DNA of 64,000 nucleotides, taken from contig QAOA01001011.1 in assembly GCA_003255065.1 (NCBI GenBank), positions 17,154 through 81,153 on the forward strand. Reading direction: 5' to 3'. The notes beneath the pieces were generated by a model, which saw only the letters and a list, made by a program, of their open reading frames with translations, did no database searches and was not told where the DNA came from. Of this stretch, positions 34,000-44,781 are shown piece after piece; positions within the stretch are counted from its first letter, which is position 1, and every line of letters begins with the position of its first letter. Origin of the DNA: Cercis canadensis (taxonomy: Eukaryota; Streptophyta; Magnoliopsida; Fabales; Fabaceae). The position numbers were made by a program, and so were the translations under genes.

Positions 34000-35200
34000 G
34001 GCAATTACTTTTCTAGAGAGATATTTTCCATTTCCTTTATTCTTTTTGTCCTTCCTCTGGAAGTTAAAATTTGTAACATAAATGATGACATTATGAACAA
34101 GGATCGTTACAATTGAATTTAGTTTTTGTCAAGGCTCAATGACTTCTGATATATGGAATTTCATTGTCCAATCTCAATTAATTTACAAAATTGTGTGTAT
34201 TTACTTCTAATGGGGAATAGAATAACAGTTCTTTTGGAGATATTGGCAAAATATAATGATAGTCATGATGAATGCAGTCTACAGTACTATACTTCAATCT
34301 ATGCCCTTGCACCAATCATTGAACTCAAACACTTTCTCTTAAAATAGCCTTAGCCACTTGTTTCTAGGTTTTTTCTACAATATTTTGTTCATTTGATCCC
34401 TGGTTTCAGCACTACAGAACAACTATCAGATGCAAACTCTTAATTAGTTCACCTCCCATTCTATCATCTTAAGTTCAAATTTCATGCCCCATTTCCAAAG
34501 TTCTATTCCTAATCATGTATCATTTATCATCACGTGAGCTGGCCCTCTGTAGTATTGTTATAGACACAATTAACATGTCCTGAAGAAGGAACATGTAATT
34601 ACTGGGAAGACCTTGTTAAAGATGTTGATTATCTGTATTAGGCGAAAACATAGCAGTGACCTATGGCTTTTTATATCTGTCTATTTAATTATCTTTCTCC
34701 ATCCAAATTTACCCATAAAACTTTGCAAAATCCATTGTTCAGTACTGTACATATCAGATCTTAGTGCTACTTGATGCTATCTTTTAATTTATGTTGATAT
34801 TGAAGGAAAATGAAAAGAGTTAACCATAAAAAAATCTTTACAAAAGCTCTATGACAGCAGTTTTACTGTTTGACTGGAGTAGTTGGCTCGCTTGCGGGGC
34901 CATACCTCATTCATTTTTTACCCAGTTCTGCTCTACAATTAGATGTTCTGAGATAATGCAAGTAATATTTGTTAGGATTATGTTAATAAAATTGGATCTT
35001 CCTCTCATATCCAAACATTGATTTAATAGTTATCCATTACATCATTTAGTACTGGTACCTATCACTTGCCTAACAACTATAAATACAAAATGTGATATGT
35101 TTAGAGCATGTCTGCAACTAAAAAAAGCTTTCCATTACATAGGTAAAAGAATTATTAGGTCCTCAGCTATATTGCTCTTTCATTTTCAAGTGGTAAGTGT
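34000..35200. other. Intergenic region
   Basis: Paralogous in pieces to 18,300-18,600, 28,400-29,000 and 36,200-36,550. No gene visible. Confidence 0.5.
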
Positions 35201-35204
35201 GCTG

Positions 35205-35440
35205 GAAGATCTTCCTGAAGGTGGGGCATGCATTCCATAGCCTCCATAACCATCAGTAGAGAATTCTAAGACAATACCATGTGACCTCTCGAGCTATTGT
35301 CTATCAGCTGACCCTCACACACACCACTGACCATTGTGCTAATCTATATATATTCATCATGGAGTACAAAAACAACACAAGTCATTTGCATCAACAGCAG
35401 AAGAATTCAACTATTTCTTTCTTATACAAGTCATTTTCAG
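35205..35440 (+). promoter_or_regulatory. Orphan SAUR promoter and leader without a gene
   Basis: The full SAUR upstream module is present: CATGTG near 35,279, TTGTCTATC, a TATATATATA at about 35,344-35,353, and the usual leader words (CATTTGCATC, TTTCTTTCTTATACAAGTC). Instead of an ATG and coding region it runs straight into a second complete upstream module at 35,460-35,700. Confidence 0.7.
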
Positions 35441-35487
35441 TAGGAATGGTTTTCCACAAACCCTTGATAGAGACTAAGACAATGCCA

Positions 35488-35598
35488 TGTGATTCTTCAA
35501 GTGCCCTTGTCTCTCACTAGACCCCATCTCATAGACTACTCACCAATTAATTCAGTAGGGAATGGTTTGGTTTCCACATACCCTTTAATCTATATATA
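35488..35598 (+). promoter_or_regulatory. Promoter of the SAUR at 35724
   Basis: CATGTG at about 35,486, TGTCTC at 35508-35513, TAGACCCCATC next, and TATATATA at 35591-35598. Confidence 0.65.
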
Positions 35599-35723
35599 CA
35601 CATCATTGAGTTTGCAAACAACACAAGTCATTTGCATCTTGATCATCTTAATTCAAATATTTCTTTCTTATACAAGTCCTTTCAGATCATTGTATTGTTC
35701 TTTCTGTGGAGTGACATAAAACA

Positions 35724-36002
35724 ATGGGTTTCCGCTTACCTGGTATTAGAAGGGCATCATTTACTGCAACCCAAGCAGCTTCCAAATCTGTTGAAGTCCC
35801 AAAAGGCTACCTTGCAGTTTATGTTGGACAAGAAATGAAGCGGTTCGTCATTCCCATATCATACTTGAACCAACCTTTGTTCCAAGAATTACTAAGTCAA
35901 GCTGAAGAAGAATTCGGATATGATCATCCAATGGGTGGTCTTACAATTCCTTGCAGGGAGGATGTGTTTGTAGACCTCACTTCTCGCTTGAATGTGCAAT
36001 AA
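35724..36002 (+). CDS. SAUR family auxin-responsive protein
   Basis: A 92-residue intronless [24 protein letters not shown] type. It has YVGQEMKRF (Gln for Glu) and the tail DLTSRLNVQ (Val for Gly). All other constant positions are kept. The start is ATG 35724. It is preceded by two consecutive SAUR promoter modules, so transcription could begin from either. Confidence 0.92.
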   Translation: MGFRLPGIRRASFTATQAASKSVEVPKGYLAVYVGQEMKRFVIPISYLNQPLFQELLSQAEEEFGYDHPMGGLTIPCREDVFVDLTSRLNVQ

Positions 36003-36029
36003 ATCATTCTGAGAGTGAAGACACAGAGA

Positions 36030-36053
36030 TAGATTAGTGAGACAATTTTGTAC
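36030..36053 (+). promoter_or_regulatory. DST-like mRNA instability element
   Basis: ATAGATTA at 36030-36037 and TTTGTA at 36048-36053. Confidence 0.6.
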
Positions 36054-36059
36054 AGAAGG

Positions 36060-37560
36060 CGCTTTCTTTTCTTACGAAGATTTTACCTTTTCCTTTTCAT
36101 TTTACCCTTCCTCTGGAAATGGAAAAATTCTTTCTGAATGAGAAAGTTATAATGAGAGATATACAATTTTCCTTAGTTTTGTCAATTTCAGTGACTTCTT
36201 CTAGTCTATGGATAACATTGTCCAATATCCATTGATTTACAAAATTGTGCATCAATCTCTATGGGGGAGTAGAACAGTAATTTTCTTGTTATTTAAAAGA
36301 CCTAATAATAGTGATTATGGATGCAGCCTGTAGTACAGGACTTCAATCTTTTTCCATTCACCAATCATAGAACTCAAAAACGTACACCTTGAATTATCCT
36401 TAACCACTTGTTGCTAGATTCTTCTATAATATGTGGTTCATTTGGTTCCTGGTTTCAGTACCATAGAACAAATATCAGATGCAGTTCTCCTAATTTTGTA
36501 CTCCCTCCCATTCTATTATCAGTTAACATTGCAGGCCCCATTCCCTAACAGTTACAACCATTCATCTATTACCAACTAGTAAAATACTTAACACACAATT
36601 CTAACTAGAGCTGACTTTAGTTACTGCAACAAAGCTAGGTCACTGACTGTTAAATTCTAATAATCTGTAACAGTACATTAACTATAACTGACGTTTAGGG
36701 CGAAAAAGTGATTTTGAAGCTTTTATAACTGTATATTTATATTGGAGAGATAATATACTTTATCATTTAACCATTAGTTAACTGTCTAACTTAAGGTCAT
36801 TGGTTATATCTATAATCAAACAAAAGAATTACAATGAAACGGTCATAAGTTCTTCCCTCAAGTAAATTTTACTTTCTGAAATATCAATTATAAAAAACCA
36901 ATTAATTCCCCAATTTTCGTTGTCTAAATAGTACATAAGAGGACAATTCATTCAAGCCAGTTCAACAGACATTCACAAATAGGAATTGTATAAGATGATT
37001 ATTTTCACATCCAGATCAAATCATCACACAATTTGGTTTGCTTTAGAGATCTCAGGTAACTGTTGCTTGACTCTTGTTTTAAACAGACTGCAGTGTCATA
37101 TAAGTTTAAAATATATATATATATATAGTCTACTTATATTAAGAATCTACTTATCCAAATAGAGTATGTTGGCCAATGGCCATCATATGGGGCCAAACCT
37201 CATGCATTCTTCACAAGGTGTTGTCTGCAATTTAATTCATAAGATATGCTGATCACAGTGCCTATTTATAATATTTTTCATACTGGTTCTCCTCTTACCT
37301 CCTAACACTATGATTCAATAGCCATCAACCAGCCGGCAAACAAGTCTTATAGATGATGTTGGCTTCTTGCTATATATCTGCTGTACAATCAAAATGAAGG
37401 AAGCATGAGAGATGTACAAAGCATGTCTATTGAATAGTGTAGCAATTGTACAATTCATTGAATGAACATTTGGCTTCACCTCTACTGACCTCTTTGATTT
37501 CAAGTGGCAAGTTTGCTGCCAAATCTTCCTGAAGGTGGGGTTCGGATTCCCAAGCCTCCT
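36060..37560. other. Intergenic region
   Basis: Paralogous pieces of other SAUR spacers, including a TA microsatellite near 37,112-37,130 in the same place as those at 32,740 and 39,765. No gene visible. Confidence 0.55.
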
Positions 37561-37589
37561 AACCTTGAATAGAGAATTCTGAGACAATA

Positions 37590-37660
37590 CCATGTGACCT
37601 CTCAAGAGCCCTTGTCTGTCACAAGGCCCACAGAACTGTTAATCACTTAATCTATATATA
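37590..37660 (+). promoter_or_regulatory. Promoter of the SAUR at 37785
   Basis: CATGTG at about 37,591, TGTCTG in place of TGTCTC, and TATATATA at 37653-37660. The spacer is shorter than in sister genes. Confidence 0.5.
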
Positions 37661-37784
37661 CTCAATATTGAGTTCACAAACAACACGAGTCATTCACATC
37701 CTGAACATCAAAAATCAAATATTTCTTTCTCATACAAGTCTTTTGAGATCATTTTATTGTTCTTTCTCGGAGACACATAAAACA

Positions 37785-38081
37785 ATGGGATTCCGCTTAC
37801 CTGGTATTAGAAGGGCATCATTTACCGAAACCCAAGCAGCTTCCAAATCTGTTGAAGTCTCAAAAGGCTACCTTGCAGTTTATGTTGGAGAGGAAATGAA
37901 GCGGTTCGTCATTCCCATATCATACTTGAACCAACCTTTATTCCAAGAATTACTAAGTCAAGCTGAAGAAGAATTTGGATATGATCATCCAATGGGTGGT
38001 CTCACCATTCCTTGCAAAGAGGATGTGTTTGTAGACCTCACTTCTCGCTTGAATGGCAATAAATCATTCTCAAAAGTGTAG
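37785..38081 (+). CDS. SAUR family protein with stop-loss tail extension
   Basis: A 98-residue SAUR. An open frame extends upstream to 37,668 but only from a TTG in the leader, so ATG 37785 is the start. The core is intact except EVSKGYL (Ser for the constant Pro). Near the end the sister sequence AATGGGCAATAA has lost one G, so the normal stop after LNGQ is skipped and the frame continues NKSFSKV to the TAG at 38,079-38,081. Six or so extra residues on a free C-terminus may be tolerated. Alternative view: an early step of decay. Confidence 0.85.
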   Translation: MGFRLPGIRRASFTETQAASKSVEVSKGYLAVYVGEEMKRFVIPISYLNQPLFQELLSQAEEEFGYDHPMGGLTIPCKEDVFVDLTSRLNGNKSFSKV

Positions 38082-38089
38082 AAACTGAG

Positions 38090-38113
38090 ATAGATTAGTG
38101 AGACAATTTTGTA
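38090..38113 (+). promoter_or_regulatory. DST-like mRNA instability element
   Basis: ATAGATTA at 38090-38097 and TTTGTA at 38108-38113. The read-through stop is still before it. Confidence 0.6.
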
Positions 38114-38119
38114 CAGAAG

Positions 38120-39763
38120 GCCCTTTCTTTTCTTGAGAAGATTTTCCATTTTTCCTTTTGTTTTTACCCTTCCTCTGGAAGTGGAAAAATTCTATCTGAA
38201 TGACAAAGGTGTAAACAGAAATACACAATATTCTTTAGTTTTAGTCAAATCTCAATGACTTCTAATATATGGAACATCATTGTCCAATATATGAAATGAC
38301 AATTTTATGAACAGAATCACAGTTTTTTTCTATCATTTTTTATCCCACAAATTCCAATCATTTCTGAAAATCAAAAGCTTGAATGCTCATCTTAGATCAC
38401 TGGAAAGTTATTTCATCAAGTTATGAACGGATTTACAGTCATTTCTTTCATGCAGCAAAATGCAACTGAATCTTAGCAAACTGTCAATAAGAACAACAGA
38501 ATAATTAAACTTCATGACCAAGCTCCTTTATGAGACAAATATGACTTTTCGTCTCAACTCTCAACTGAAGTAACTGTATGTTTCAAAGGAAGAGCCAGCT
38601 TTAATTTTGTTAACCTGTCATGTCTTCATTGAAATTATCCCAAAATTTTAGTACACTTTGGTGTTGTATGAGATGTTTGAGGACCAAAGACAACGATTTG
38701 ATTCAACTCTCAGGCGCATTGTGGCCACTTGAGGAAATCCTATTTCATATCAGATTCTACTTTGTTTGGTTCCGGGTTTCAGTACCACAGAATATATCAA
38801 ATGTAGTTCCCTGAACACCCTCCATGCAGCATAATCACATGAGCTTGTTAGTCGTTTTTAGGGCCATAACATATGATATTCTGGTGCTCCACTAATTAGA
38901 TATCGTCCAAAATTTAACAATCTCAGAGGCAGAATATATTATCCATTTTCAGAATGTAAGCAAGAAAATCCCAATCCTTAAAGATTCATTGATCAGCCAA
39001 AGTGAGCCTCTTATCCATGCAACATATTTCTATTACTGCTACTCAAAATGCCTAACATATTTGTCATTAACACAAAAAGCAGTGTTGATTTTCGAAATCA
39101 AACATATGTCCCTTTCATTGTAAGGTCATTGATTCTTTCTATAATCTCCAAAAGAACTACAAAAGAAGAAGTCAAAATTTCTTCCCTCAGTTCTAACTCT
39201 CTGAAATATCAGGTACTAAAAACTACTTGATTCCCCAATTTTGTTGTCTAAAAATTGTATAAGAAGACAATGCATTCAAGCTGGTTTAACAGACATTCAA
39301 GAATAGGAATTCTATCAGATAAGTATTTTAACATGCAGACCAAATCATCACACAATTCGTATTGTTTTAGAGAGCAAGTTTTTCTCAGATAACAGTTGCC
39401 TGACTCTTGTTTTACACGGAGACGGACTTCAGTNAAGGTCATTGATTCTTTCTATAATCTACAAAAGAACTACAAAAGAAGAAGTCAAAATTTCTTCCCT
39501 CAGTTCTTACTCTCTGAAATATCAGGTACTAAAAACTACTTGATTCCCCAATTTTGTTGTCTAAAAATTGTATAAGAAGACAATTCATTCAAGCTGGTTT
39601 AACAGACATTCAAGAATAGGAATTCTATCGGATAAGTATTTTAACATGCAGACCAAATCATCACACAATTCGTATTGTTTTAGAGAGCAAGTTTTTCTCA
39701 GATAACAGTTGCCTGACTCTTGTTTTACACGGAGACGGACTTCAGTCTGATATAAGTCTAAAA

Positions 39764-39796
<33 letters not shown>

Positions 39797-40380
39797 ACTT
39801 ATATTGAGAATCTCCTTGTCTGAATAGAGTATGTTGGCCAACATATGGGCCAAATCTCATGCATTCTTGACAAGGTGTTGTCTACAATTTAATGCATAAG
39901 ATATGCTGGTCACTGGCTAATTATCATATTTTTCATACTGCTTCTCCTCTTGCCTCCTAACACTATGATTCAATAGCCATCAACCCAAAGCATGTCTACT
40001 AAATGGTATAGCTATAGTGCAACGCATATAATGAACATTTGGTTTCAACTCTGCCCACCTCTTTGATTTCATGTGGGCATTGTGTTGGCCATTATTTCAG
40101 AAGGAAATTTATGCACTTTCATTCCACATCTTGATTCTTGAGATTTGATAGCTTATAGATTAGATTTCATCTTTAATACTAGTAGCTATGTGCTGCCTCA
40201 ATCAACATGAAGAAAATAAGTGTTGTTTGGAACATGTCTGCAACATAAGAAGAGGGCCATTACATTTGTTAAGCAATTATTAGGTTCAAAGTTGGAACAG
40301 ATCTCTTGCATTGTCATTTTCAAGTGGCAAGTATGAAGGTGGGGCATGCATTCACTAGCCTGCAGTAACCATGAATAGAC
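38120..40380. other. Intergenic region with contig overlap and TA microsatellite
   Basis: No gene visible. 39,122-39,433 and 39,435-39,746 are near-identical around the N at 39,434. A TA run lies at about 39,764-39,793. Much of the rest is paralogous to 31,500-33,200. Confidence 0.6.
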
Positions 40381-40620
40381 TTCTAACACAATACCATGTG
40401 ATCTCTCAAAATCCCTAATCTCTCACTAGGCCCCACAACAGAAACCACTCAACAATCAATCCAGTGGATTCCCACGGCCTTGTTAATCTATTTATACTCA
40501 ACATTGAGTTCAGAAACAACAACAGTCATTCACATCCTGAACATCAAAAATCAAATATTTCTTTCTCATACAAGTCCTTTGAGATCATTTTATTGTTCTT
40601 TCTGCAAGAAACAAAACACT

Positions 40621-40734
40621 ATGGGTTTCCGTTTACCTGGTATTAGAAGGGCATCACTTACTGCAAACAAAGCAGCTTCCAAGTCAGTTGGAGTCCGTAA
40701 AGGATACAGATTTCTAATCATGTCACTAATATGA
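40621..40734 (+). pseudogene. SAUR 5' fragment, truncated in the core
   Basis: Opens [20 protein letters not shown] and follows the sister genes as far as KGY (with VRKGY for VPKGY). At about 40,710 the sequence becomes unrelated to any SAUR and the frame stops at 40,732-40,734 after 37 codons. A SAUR-type leader and TATTTATA box precede it, while the TGTCTC word is lost (ATCTCTCAC). This is the last SAUR of the array, cut by a rearrangement. Confidence 0.85.
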
Positions 40735-40804
40735 TTCCCACTTCAAAGATCAGTGCTTATTAAAATATATATGAAGCAAAGGTAGAATGGCTGGATATAC
40801 CAAG

Positions 40805-40972
40805 CACTACAAGAAAACAATGAAGTTCTCACAGCTTTTTTCACAATTTCAAGTTTGTGCTAAGTTCTCACGGAAAAAAGAGTTGTGAGAAAAAACCGAG
40901 AAAAAACATAAGAAAACCCTGAACAATTTCTCACAGTTTTCTACCGTGAGAAATTAACTATTTTTTGTAGTG
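40805..40972. mobile_element. CACTA-type MITE
   Basis: A 168-base non-coding element with ends CACTACAAGAAAACA and, inverted, CACTACAAAAAATA, the hallmark of CACTA DNA transposons. The inside has further inverted words (TTCTCACAGTTTT-type, TTCTCACGG). The flanking triplets AAG and AAT match at two of three bases only. Confidence 0.75.
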
Positions 40973-41121
40973 AATGATAGATTTTCTTCTACCTTCTTTA
41001 ATTTATTTTCCATGCAGAGTTTGAGGAATGATTTATAACTTATTTCTCTTGTTACATTCTAAATTTTACCTTGTTATGCCATTATTTGAATTACTTATCT
41101 GTCAAGAAACATGGGTATAAT

Positions 41122-42649
41122 GTAGCTGCTGTTAAACTGGCAAAATTGGAGACTTGGCGTAGAAGGGCCATATGGGACTGGATCGAAGACTTTCGTGCAG
41201 AAATTAGGGCAAGCAAACCGGTATAATCTGTGTGTAATGAACTAAGCATTTTATTTTGGTGCATAGTTAAAAAGTCATTTTAGTCCTTGAAAGATATAGT
41301 GAATATAACTTAGGTTCTTGAAAATTCTTTTGTATCATTTAAGTCCTTAAAAATTCAAAAAGTCTATCAAAATAGTTTTTTTCAAGGACTTTAGTGATAG
41401 TAAAAAATGACTATTTTGATCGACTTTTTGAATTTTCAAGGACTCAAATGATGCAAAAAAAAACTTTCATGATCCAAGTGATTTTTCGTTGTATTTTTCA
41501 AAGATTTACTATTTTATTTTGGTGCTTAATGAACTAAGCATTTTCAATTATTACTTGGAGCAGGTATTTGTTGGAAGCTGGCTTACATCTGTGTCCAGTC
41601 GACCCACCATTTGTGCATCCTAACTCATGCAGGTTTAGTTCCTAATATGTATTCATAAACTACAATTCTCAGCGTTAAAGTCCGTTTACTTTTTAGGTTG
41701 TTAAAAGAAAGAAGCATACTACCATTAATTGGAGTGCTAGATGTAACCTTTATTTGCTTTGCTCTTGGTCTCTCTCTATAATTACAACCATTACTTGTCA
41801 TTAAAATTCATAGTTCATCAAATCTCTTTCCAGCATTTAACTTTTCTGAAAACTTGCCAATTAGTAAACTAAGCTCCATGTAGAATGAATTCTGAGATAA
41901 TATTAGGAGTTCAAAATCAGCCGAAAACACAAGCAACCAAGATATGCTAAAACCCAAGCAAGGATTAGTCTCACACTAACAGTGTGGGGACCACCATGTG
42001 AGAAACCAAAAAAAAAAAGTAGCTCTAGTTTGAGATTGTGTTAACTAAACAAATGGATGTTGATGCAAAGTATGACTAATATGTAAGTAACGATGCCTAT
42101 TTTGAACCAGCACGAGATCAGCACGTAGAATTGCCCTAGACCTGCAAACAGAGAAGAGCCAAGAAGCGGGTGTGATGTCCGAGCTCTGATACTTAAGTTA
42201 GTTGCACCCGAGTTAATGAAGGTATTCTGCTGAGTAAAAGTCCACATACCTGTCCTGGTGGGGGTATTTATACATGAGCCTAAAGGATATGGGAGGCATA
42301 TACCAATTTGTTGGCATGGACCTCTGGCTAGATGGACCTAGTGATATTGGACCAGATATAGGGTATCTACAGTAAGTAGTATTACTCTTCTACGATTGTA
42401 CTCGTTATGTTGGTCTTTTTTGGTCTTTATATTCATCTAACAGTGTATCATGAATTAATGTTGTATAAGCATATTATTTTCCTGCATACATTTGTAATTT
42501 TCTTTCGTCTTACACTTAGGATACGAATATCTTTGTGCTCGGGCCATACAAGAGAAGATGTTGAAAAGCTTGTAGCTACACTTTCACATTTCCTCAATTT
42601 CAAAGACCTTGCTGGCAACTATAGTTCCATCAGACTTGCACGATTGTAG
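41122..42649 (+). pseudogene. Fragment of a KAPA synthase-like gene (biotin pathway)
   Basis: Three exon-like pieces recall the C-terminal part of plant 8-amino-7-oxononanoate synthase, the PLP enzyme that joins pimeloyl thioester and alanine in biotin synthesis. Piece 1 (41,122-41,220) reads KLETWRRRAIWDWIEDF. Piece 2 (41,564-41,632), bounded by AG and GT, reads YLLEAGLHLCPVDPPFVHP then NSCR. Piece 3 (42,520-42,649), after AG, reads RIRISLCSGHTREDVEKL and ends at TAG. Family members read similar words such as YLLKSGFHV..RPPTVPPNSCR and AAHT.EDVKKL. The whole N-terminal catalytic part with the PLP lysine is absent, and the intervening residues after piece 1 do not match, so it is a relic. Recognised from memory of the family, not from a search. 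Confidence 0.6.
41270..41510. repeat. Fold-back (MITE-like) repeat
   Basis: Arms of about 100 bases (roughly 41,280-41,380 and 41,400-41,505) are inverted copies; shared words include ATTCAAAAAGTC and ATCAAAATAG. The loop is about 20 bases. It sits between two pieces of the KAPA synthase-like relic. Confidence 0.65.
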
Positions 42650-43981
42650 TATTTGCTTCTTTCGATATTAGTGAATCTTTAATCAATGTGTTTTATTTTT
42701 TTTGGTAATTTGGTTAAGACTTTTAGGTTCGAACATGAAACTCACAAGCCTTGAAGATGATCTCAATACCACTTGGCCACTGGATATTTGGTATCTTTAA
42801 TCATTGTTGAATAATGATAGTTGCACAAAAATGTGCAGTATCAAAGTTGGACTAAAACAAGTTTGTATTCGAGTGTAATGCATCGTTGATCTTGAACTTA
42901 TTATATACTATCATTTATGGGGTTCTTTGTATTTTTTTGAACTCTAGAAAAAATGTCGCATGTGGATTAAANGAACTCTAGAAAAAATTTCGCATGTGGA
43001 TTAAAATTTAAGGAGATTCTATACATTTTGTCCTATATATTTTTTATTTCTATTCGTGTGTCCTCAATTTTTTATAAATATTTTTTCTATTTTTTTTTTC
43101 TCCTTTCTTACCCTTGTATTGAAATGTAATTCTCATTGTTAATAAAATATCTCACCTTTAATCATGGTCGATTTAGGAATTTATTCGTATTCAATTATCA
43201 TTTTTTTGGATCCACATGTAACAGGTGTTATAATGTCGTATTACATCATCAGTACTGTTTGGTTTATATTGGTCTAGTTACATGTGATGTGGGTTAGTTT
43301 GATTCTCAGAGAATATAATGCAATGGAAGATGAAGCTTTTTTTTTTGAATTACAAAGGAACGCAATGTGTTGAGAAAAAGAATGAATACAAAGTGAGAAT
43401 AAAATCCTTATATCAATCTCCTGAATTAGGATCTTTACCCAAATCTATAAGCCACCTAATCACATAAGTTAAGTCCAAGCATCAAATTAGATGAAAATAC
43501 AAACCAACAAGTGAAGAAAAAAAAGTTAGCGATATTCTATATAAAGTCTTTTTTTTTTTTTTGGCTAATGATACTATATAAAGTTGATATTATGAGGATA
43601 AGAAAATTAACTTAAAAAAAAGGTGAAAGACAAATGTAAAATAAAACAAACGTATCATCAACAAATACGAAAACCAAGTGAACACTAACACCCATTGCTG
43701 CCCTATATTCTACAATATAAAAGTGATATTATGAGGATAAGAAATTAACTTAAAAATTGATGGCGAAAGACAACTGTAAAATAAGACAAAAACGCCGTTA
43801 ACAAACACATAAACCAAGTGAGTAGTAATACCTGTTTGTTGAGAGCGCACGCTCTCTCTATATATATATATATTGTATGAAGGTGAAAGTTGAATGAAAT
43901 TTGAATTTTCACATGTGGAGTATTCAACTCTCACCAAAATTTGGCTAAATTCTAAAAAGTCTATGAATATGAAGTCATGTG

Positions 43982-44015
<34 letters not shown>

Positions 44016-44615
44016 ACTCAACAAGTGTTACTTAACTCTGAGCAAGAAGCATCATTGTTCTATTTTTCTATATAGGGCCCCTTGGGAAAATATTTAATGG
44101 TCAATTATTAAAATTTCTTACTTGTTTGTAAATTTTAGTTACAAATTTTATCAAAATATATGTGAGAAAAATTTTAAGAGAGCATAATGAAATGATTGTG
44201 CAAGTTCATAATCCACATTTATTATTGGGTATCCATATAAACAGCCAGCCCAAGGCCCCTTATTGGATTGGACTCTCTAACTATAGACCCAATAAACTCC
44301 AAAACTACACTAGTGCATTCAAGCCCTCCCACTGCAACTTGCCAAACCACGTCTCTTTTTTTTCATTTTTGGCACTCATTTTTGGCACTCCAAGAGTAAG
44401 TAATATTGCTTAATGTACCAAAAAAGTAAGTTACATTGCTTATAAACTCAGAGTCACAACTAGGTAAAACCCATGTAAACTATATTATGTGGTTTTATAT
44501 TTTCAATTTAGGGCACAAATCCAATGGGTTTCACTTATTATAGCAATATTAATGAAGTCAAATCGAAACACAAAGAAAAATATCCACTTCTTCATAGAAA
44601 AAAAAAAAAAAAAAA
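42650..44615. other. AT-rich region with repeats, no gene
   Basis: A short unmerged overlap lies around the N at 42,972 (33 bases on each side). TA microsatellites occur at about 43,857-43,874 and 43,984-44,013. No supported gene. Confidence 0.55.
43586..43833. repeat. Diverged tandem repeat, two units
   Basis: About 43,586-43,693 and 43,725-43,833 share words such as TATGAGGATAAGAAA, GAAAGACAA and AAACCAAGTGA in the same order. Confidence 0.65.
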
Positions 44616-44781
44616 NNNNNNNNNNNNNNNNNNNNNNNNNNNNNNNNNNNNNNNNNNNNNNNNNNNNNNNNNNNNNNNNNNNNNNNNNNNNNNNNNNNNN
44701 NNNNNNNNNNNNNNNNNNNNNNNNNNNNNNNNNNNNNNNNNNNNNNNNNNNNNNNNNNNNNNNNNNNNNNNNNNNNNNNNN
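44616..44781. other. Assembly gap (166 N)
   Basis: The left edge ends in a run of A and the right edge begins with a run of T, so the true sequence may be a hairpin or a poly(A)-type repeat that reads could not cross. Confidence 0.95.

Noticed and set aside
37668-37784. N-terminal extension of the SAUR at 37785
   Set aside because: It begins at a TTG inside the leader; the sister genes start at the ATG equivalent to 37,785.
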